A DNA stretch of 64,000 bases from positions 5,583,660 to 5,647,659 of the forward strand of contig CM022949.1 in assembly GCA_012931725.1 (NCBI GenBank), in the 5' to 3' direction. A program made the position numbers and the translations under genes. Source of the stretch: Litsea cubeba. Taxonomy: Eukaryota > Streptophyta > Magnoliopsida > Laurales > Lauraceae. Shown here in pieces: positions 60,364 to 64,000 of this stretch. The notes beneath the pieces were generated by a model. That model did not search any database. It was not told the DNA's origin and saw nothing but the letters and a program-made list of their open reading frames with translations. The first letter of the stretch is position 1; each line of letters begins with the position of its first letter.

Positions 60364-61506
60364 TGTGTTTACTTTTTTTTTTTCCAAGATTGTATTCCAT
60401 TTGACTGTTCTTTGTTAATGATCAATGTACAGGCACTTGGCGTGTTGGTGGTGTTCTTGCCGTCTCCCGTGCATTTGGTGATAGGCTGTTGAAGCAATAT
60501 GTTGTTGCAGATCCAGAGATTCAGGTCATTCATCTTATCATCTGCTATGTTACTAATTCATAGGAGTAATGATATCTGTTAGCTTATATTCGACTATAGG
60601 AGTGTGAGCCGAATTTGAATGGTGTGAACTGAATTTGGTGTTGCGCTTAAATGCTAGAAATTCCTTTTGGTTTTTAGTTTGAACTAGAAAGCCAATATAC
60701 TGGTTTCAATGGTTCCCTCAGTGGAGGATTGGTTCTTCAGCATCCATGTGCATTAGGGCAGGACCCAGGTCATTCATCAGTAGGACATGCGATTTAGATG
60801 CTCTACCACCAAAAGCCACACCAGTCTTGCCTATTCTTGGGGGAATATGTATAATAAAGATTATTGGTCAGAAGATTGGCCAACTTCTGCATTCAAGCAT
60901 TCATGTGCGGCTCAATAGATGAGTTGATAGTTATGTTTATTATTATTATCATCATTATTTTTTTTTCTTTTATTTTTTGGGCCAAGGCATCTTGCATGGA
61001 TGGTTTGCATTATGTGTGACTTGGATTTTGCCATCGTGCGACATTTGCATCTTAGGCACGAGTCTCCTGTTGTCCAGCTGCTTTGCCTTTGTGTTTTTTC
61101 TTGCCTTTATTTTATTTTACTTATTGGCTGCCTTCATTGCTTTTGAAATTGCAGGAAGAGGTGATTGATAAGTCTCTTGAATTTCTTATCCTTGCGAGTG
61201 ATGGACTCTGGGATGTTGTTACAAATGAGGTCTTCACTTTTCGCTCTTGCTAAAAGATCTTCCTCCCATTGTGTTTGATGGTCACTACATTTTCACGTGT
61301 TCTCCACCCTAATACCTTTTTGCTTGGTTGTGCAAATATTTCAGGAGGCTGTTTCCATGATCAAGTCCATCCAGAACCCAGAAGAAGCGGCCAAGAGATT
61401 GCTGCAGGAAGCTTGTCAAAGGGGCAGTGCGGACAACATTACTTGCGTCGTCGTCCGTTTCTTAACAGGCCAAGGGGAACCCTCTCACACTAAGGTTGCT
61501 TCATAA
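45621..61506 (+). CDS. PP2C59-like: Protein phosphatase 2C, PP2C59/WIN2-like, eight exons
   Basis: Exons: 45621-45697, 53736-53863, 54182-54280, 54376-54534, 60128-60214, 60433-60524, 61155-61229, 61345-61506 (292 residues). All splice sites are GT-AG and in frame. It is a metal-dependent Ser/Thr phosphatase. Visible are a short variable N-terminus (MGHMNPVVS), NGKFSYGYASSPGKRSSMED (metal-binding Glu/Asp), FGVFDGHGGARAAEYV, DAGSTAST, VANVGDSRAV, SRDHKPDQ, ASDGLWDVV (Asp) and GSADNITCVVV (Asp). The core matches Arabidopsis PP2C59 (WIN2) and its close paralogues almost block for block; PP2C59 is slightly longer at the C-terminus. It is probably cytosolic or nuclear, in stress or immune signalling by family analogy. 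All metal ligands are intact, so it should be active. Intron 1 (8.0 kb) and intron 4 (5.6 kb) are enlarged by transposons. Confidence 0.96.
46254..47061. mobile_element. hAT-like MITE in PP2C intron 1
   Basis: The left end cagggctgtaaaagggcgcgc and right end (on -) cagtgtttttaaaagcgaga are imperfect inverted repeats. They lead into gcgcctaggcgcgaggcgc-type subterminal repeats. Flanks atctaatg (46246-46253) and gtccaatg (47062-47069) are a likely decayed 8-bp TSD (6/8). The interior has a diverged direct repeat around ggtctgggg plus poly-T. Confidence 0.7.
48451..49529. mobile_element. Tourist/PIF-Harbinger-like MITE A (nested)
   Basis: Ends gggcatgtttctttgc and, on -, ggcctgtttctttgc are inverted repeats flanked by TTAA at 48447-48450 and 49530-49533. 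The longer arms continue with gaatttttggaattc-like sequence. PIF/Harbinger elements duplicate a 3-bp TWA site, and the TTAA seen here is compatible. No coding capacity. Confidence 0.75.
49534..49706. mobile_element. Tourist-like MITE B (nested)
   Basis: Inverted ends agatcctcaagtttcagctc and, on -, agaacctcaagtttcacctc extend about 35 bp to gggtcccac. They are flanked by TTAA at 49530-49533 and 49707-49710. It shares the left TTAA with MITE A, so the two sit back to back in one target. Confidence 0.8.
50081..53033. other. PP2C intron 1, remaining part
   Basis: Non-coding. A (cactt)n run at about 51240-51260 and accaaacgggccta at about 51282 resemble the end of another MITE, with no partner end found. 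Confidence 0.4.
53034..53307. repeat. 137-bp tandem duplication in PP2C intron 1
   Basis: The unit starting tcatggaaatcagggcttgt occurs at 53034 and 53171 with only about two substitutions, so it is recent. It lies about 430 bp upstream of exon 2. Confidence 0.92.
53953..54010. repeat. 36-nt poly-C tract followed by (TC)n and (GC)n
   Basis: An uninterrupted run of 36 C (53953-53988) is followed by tctctctctctc and gcgcgcgc. It sits 90 bp after exon 2 of PP2C, within intron 2. The complementary strand is a 36-G run able to form G-quadruplexes. Confidence 0.9.
54535..57193. other. PP2C intron 4, first part
   Basis: No recognisable coding exon or complete element. AT-rich, with short ORFs only. 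Confidence 0.4.
57202..58317. mobile_element. hAT-like MITE in PP2C intron 4
   Basis: The left end catagttacctaattcgc and right end (on -) catagttagtttagttacct are imperfect inverted repeats. Flanks ctcactga (57194-57201) and ctcacaga (58318-58325) match at 7 of 8, a likely TSD. Subterminal attcg/cgaat motifs are enriched at both ends. Confidence 0.7.
58330..59010 (-). pseudogene. L1-type LINE fragment with zf-RVT zinc domain
   Basis: On the minus strand around 58645-58540 the translation gives NICTLCNEERRSVGQIFLHC, then QLWSHFLQLSG. This is the C..C....E....FLHC..(LW) pattern of the zf-RVT domain at the 3' end of plant L1 reverse-transcriptase ORFs. Flanking frames are broken. Confidence 0.7.
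59224..59835 (+). pseudogene. RTE-type LINE 3' fragment
   Basis: The stretch 59260-59570 reads AEMHMLRWMY, then FGHIYRMPKTRPTRC, then RRGIPRKTLKEVATKDML, matching AEMRMLRWMCG, GH..R.P..AP.R and GRGRPKKTW.EVI.KDM of plant RTE LINEs. It ends in cccaagattaatgggataagttgatgatgatga, the same type of 3' tail as the RTE fragment at 9912-15680. Old and diverged, sitting in PP2C intron 4. Confidence 0.75.
59988..60062. repeat. (CT)n(CA)n compound microsatellite
   Basis: About 13 CT units (59988-60013) run into about 20 CA units (to 60054), then gcacacatgcgcgcgc. It ends about 65 bp before the acceptor of PP2C exon 5. Confidence 0.95.
60279..60362. repeat. (ATTCTT)n/(ATT)n microsatellite
   Basis: About four ATTCTT units followed by about 19 ATT units, in PP2C intron 5 (60215-60432). 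Confidence 0.95.
60705..60830 (-). repeat. Possible tRNA-like SINE fragment
   Basis: On the minus strand ttggtggtagagcatctaaatcgc followed by gatgaatgacctgggtcctg resembles pol III box A and a weak box B. It lies in PP2C intron 6. It is not a foldable tRNA. Confidence 0.3.
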
Positions 61507-62520
61507 GCATCTTGTCTGCCTGCGTCTGGATCCTGCATCCGACGAAGGCGGGTGTTGGAGAAGTCTTTCTAGAGAAGGAAAACTACAGCAACAAATCTCA
61601 AAGTGATTAAAGATGACTACGTGGGACCACTACAGTATGATTTTATTTTTTCAGCTTCTTAGAAACATAAACCTCTAATCCTCTCCAATGTTGACACTTC
61701 TGCTACTAGTACTACTATCCATATAGGAAGTAGCATGCAATCTGTAATGAGTTTAAAACTACGTCGTGTTTACTTTGTTGTATAAAGTTACAAAAATACA
61801 CCGAACTTGTGCTGTTCAAGTTCATTGTAGTGTTGAAGACTTCGATCTTTTTCGAGTCTGAAATATCAATAGATGATGGCTGATTATAAAGGCGAATCAG
61901 CTGTTCATGTGCAATGCGTGCATTCAGTAGTTTGGATTTCCAAGAGTGATGATTATTCGGACCAGGACGCAGCCATGATGGATTGATCCACGTAAGTATG
62001 TCTCAGATCCTATGGGTGCTATGACAAGGGCAGGCATTTTCACATGTATTACTTCATCCTTCATGTCTCTTTCACCCGTTAAAGCTTTTGAAATTGCAGT
62101 GATTAAAGGCTTTCACGCTTTAATCCATAAAAGCCTGTTTATTGGTGGTGGTTGATAAGAACTGAAGGATTTGTAGGGTGCTCTACACTGCTGGGGCTAT
62201 TTTTCTTAGAAAAATCGCTTACCTACTGCTACGTGAAGAGTAGAATGATCATTATCGGGCCCTTTACATGAGAAGAAATAGTTGATGCCAGAGAAGGGGG
62301 CGGTCTAGTGAATTTGCCTTCCGCGCAGTTGGTCATGCGCATGGCAAGTCGTGGCGGTCCAATGGGCTTTTGGGTGACCAATTAACCCTCAGGTCGTCAG
62401 ACTATGCACTTGCAGGCACCTTCTTATTATTCTAGGGTGCAGGTAAAGTAGTCTGCATGAATTCTGTTGCGAGTACGTGTATATGGATGAGAAGATATCT
62501 TGGCTGTTGTTTTAGATGAA
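61507..62520. other. PP2C 3' UTR and downstream region
   Basis: The first few hundred bases after the stop codon are probably 3' UTR. No perfect AATAAA was found; weaker AT-rich signals occur around 61780-61880. No gene further on. Confidence 0.45.
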
Positions 62521-62523
62521 TTT

Positions 62524-62665
62524 CAGTGGTTTGTAAGCTTCATAGTGCAGATGCGCCTGGAACAGTGATTACTATGCATTGACACTATGCTATCAGTGGT
62601 TTGTGAGCTTCATCATGTAGATGCACCTGAATGGTAATTACTGGTGTAGTGCTTGAAACAATTAT
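62524..62665. repeat. Diverged 71-bp tandem duplication
   Basis: cagtggtttgtaagcttcat at 62524 and cagtggtttgtgagcttcat at 62595 begin two copies of a roughly 71-bp unit, with several substitutions. Confidence 0.75.
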
Positions 62666-64000
62666 TGGCACTATGCATCTTGTTTGTTTGCATTAAATAC
62701 ATAAGAATTCACGGTGAAATGAGCTCTACCAAAAGATTATTAAAGAGGTGAGAGGTGAAGAATACATGGTAAATGGAACATTGACTTTCCTAGGTATTAA
62801 ATTACTAGGGTGATGGCTGCCTATTCATTTCTGTGTTTCCCTTGATTCAATTTCTGAGAGGTTATTTCACAGTCATTTTTTTGTTGGTATTCAATTACAT
62901 AAACAAACAGGCCCTAATCAAATGAGGAACTTGAGGATTCCATGGACAGCAACTTACATTGCTGTCAAAATTCCCAGCACAGGTGATTTAATTCTCTTGC
63001 TCTTATTATTCTCATCTTCCTCTTCTATTTAGGATTTTTTTTTTAATATTTTTTATGTCTCGTTCTGTTGATCTCTATAACTCTGTTCTTCATTGCCTTC
63101 ACCGGTGCATACCAAAAAGGTTTGAGTCTGGAGTTTTTCAAAAGGCATTCATTCACATCACATGGCATTGAAAAGAAGATTGACTGAAAATCCCTTCCAG
63201 AAAATGTCTCTCTACATAGAATTTATTTCCACAATCTTCACCTCTTCCTTTCCCCACCAAAGGATCTTGTTAGTGCAGACTTGAACCAAGTTCTTATCTG
63301 TTAGTGGGGAAAGAAATGGTTTACACAAACATGGACAATATCATTCGGTCAACTTATCTAATATAAGTCATTCCAAACTATCATCTAAAGACAATAGAAA
63401 GGATGGTCAAAATAACTTCGTCTTCAATGGGATGTTGTGGTAATTTTGATTGCCATAAATCGTATGATCAAATTTAACTAATACTATAGCATGGTCATCA
63501 TTGTGGAGGATCCATGCTCAAAAGATGGTTTTGATTGCTATTAGTTTTGAAGTGATGGAAAAAATAAAAATCTAATCGATATTTGGTATTTGTAACATTT
63601 GAATTTGATTAGTGTTGCCATTTTGTTTATGCTTATGATATTAAAGACTATATTGTGAGTTGCGACTATCAAATCTCGAGGACGTCTCTCTTGAGAGACA
63701 CTATGCAGATCCCGCTTTTTAAGCATGCGGAATCCCTATGATCAGTCCAAACCCCTTACACTCATTACCCTGTGACGGATTGGCAAAAGCCCAATTTGGT
63801 CACTCATCTAACTATTACATACCCACTATTAGATTAAAATCCTAAAAAAAATAATATCTTCTAAAACCATTAAACTTGAAGGCCATGGGTCAAGGAGTTA
63901 AGATAATTTATTGGGATTGATATTTTGCACAGTACTATGTCTCATCGAGATCTATCTTTCCATCCCTGTAACAAATTCTGTTGCATTTTGGTTTCTAGTC
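62666..64000. other. Intergenic, no gene recognised
   Basis: AT-rich, no supported ORF. An acaaacaggccctaa near 62905 resembles a MITE end, but no partner was found. Confidence 0.4.

Noticed and set aside
60112..60492. Long ORF reading through PP2C exons 5 and 6
   Set aside because: It includes the intron and the (ATT)n microsatellite; the spliced exons match PP2C exactly.

Overview
This is nuclear DNA from a flowering plant. The evidence is GT-AG introns, a plant-type PP2C gene, a plant LRAT-domain gene, Ty1/Copia elements primed by tRNA-iMet, plant L1 and RTE LINE relics, hAT and Tourist-like MITEs, and a Mutator-like element (MULE) carrying a plant mobile domain gene. The species cannot be fixed from sequence. 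Introns of 8 kb and 5.6 kb, swollen by transposons, suggest a large TE-rich genome such as a magnoliid or woody angiosperm, but that is inference.

Three host genes are supported. (1) A two-exon LRAT-domain protein on + (1432-2543). (2) A two-exon 51-residue membrane microprotein on - (26595-26852). (3) An eight-exon PP2C phosphatase close to Arabidopsis PP2C59/WIN2 on + (45621-61506). Most of the rest is transposable DNA or intergenic sequence.

Layout. 0-1.4 kb: small inverted repeat, GA tracts, then the LRAT gene. 6.5-7.0 kb: hAT MITE. 7.8-9.6 kb: SINE-like, LTR-retrotransposon and L1 remnants. 9.9-15.6 kb: Copia element 1, with identical 229-bp LTRs and a leader with two primer-binding sites, inserted in an older RTE fragment. 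17.8-23.9 kb: Copia element 2, with identical 304-bp LTRs. Both Copia polyproteins are broken by nonsense codons. 25.4-26.2 kb: a GC-rich, near-perfect palindromic element built from three 246-bp tRNA-like units. 28.55-29.56 kb: hAT element with an 8-bp target-site duplication (TSD). 31.76-43.10 kb: a complete MULE of 11,345 bp with 9-bp TSDs. 45.1-61.5 kb: the PP2C gene, with nested MITEs, an RTE fragment, an L1 fragment, a 36-nt poly-C tract and microsatellites in its introns. 61.5-64 kb: no gene seen.

The most interesting object is the MULE. It holds two convergent genes, like maize MuDR (mudrA/mudrB). The first is a MuDRA-type transposase. In place of mudrB there is a nine-exon gene I could splice in frame, encoding a plant mobile domain (PMD) fused to a Ulp1/SENP-type C48 cysteine protease. 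Between their 3' ends lies a 75-bp tandem repeat whose core motif is the same palindrome found in the terminal inverted repeats. Premature stops occur in both genes, but two of the three lie where an alternative splice could remove them.
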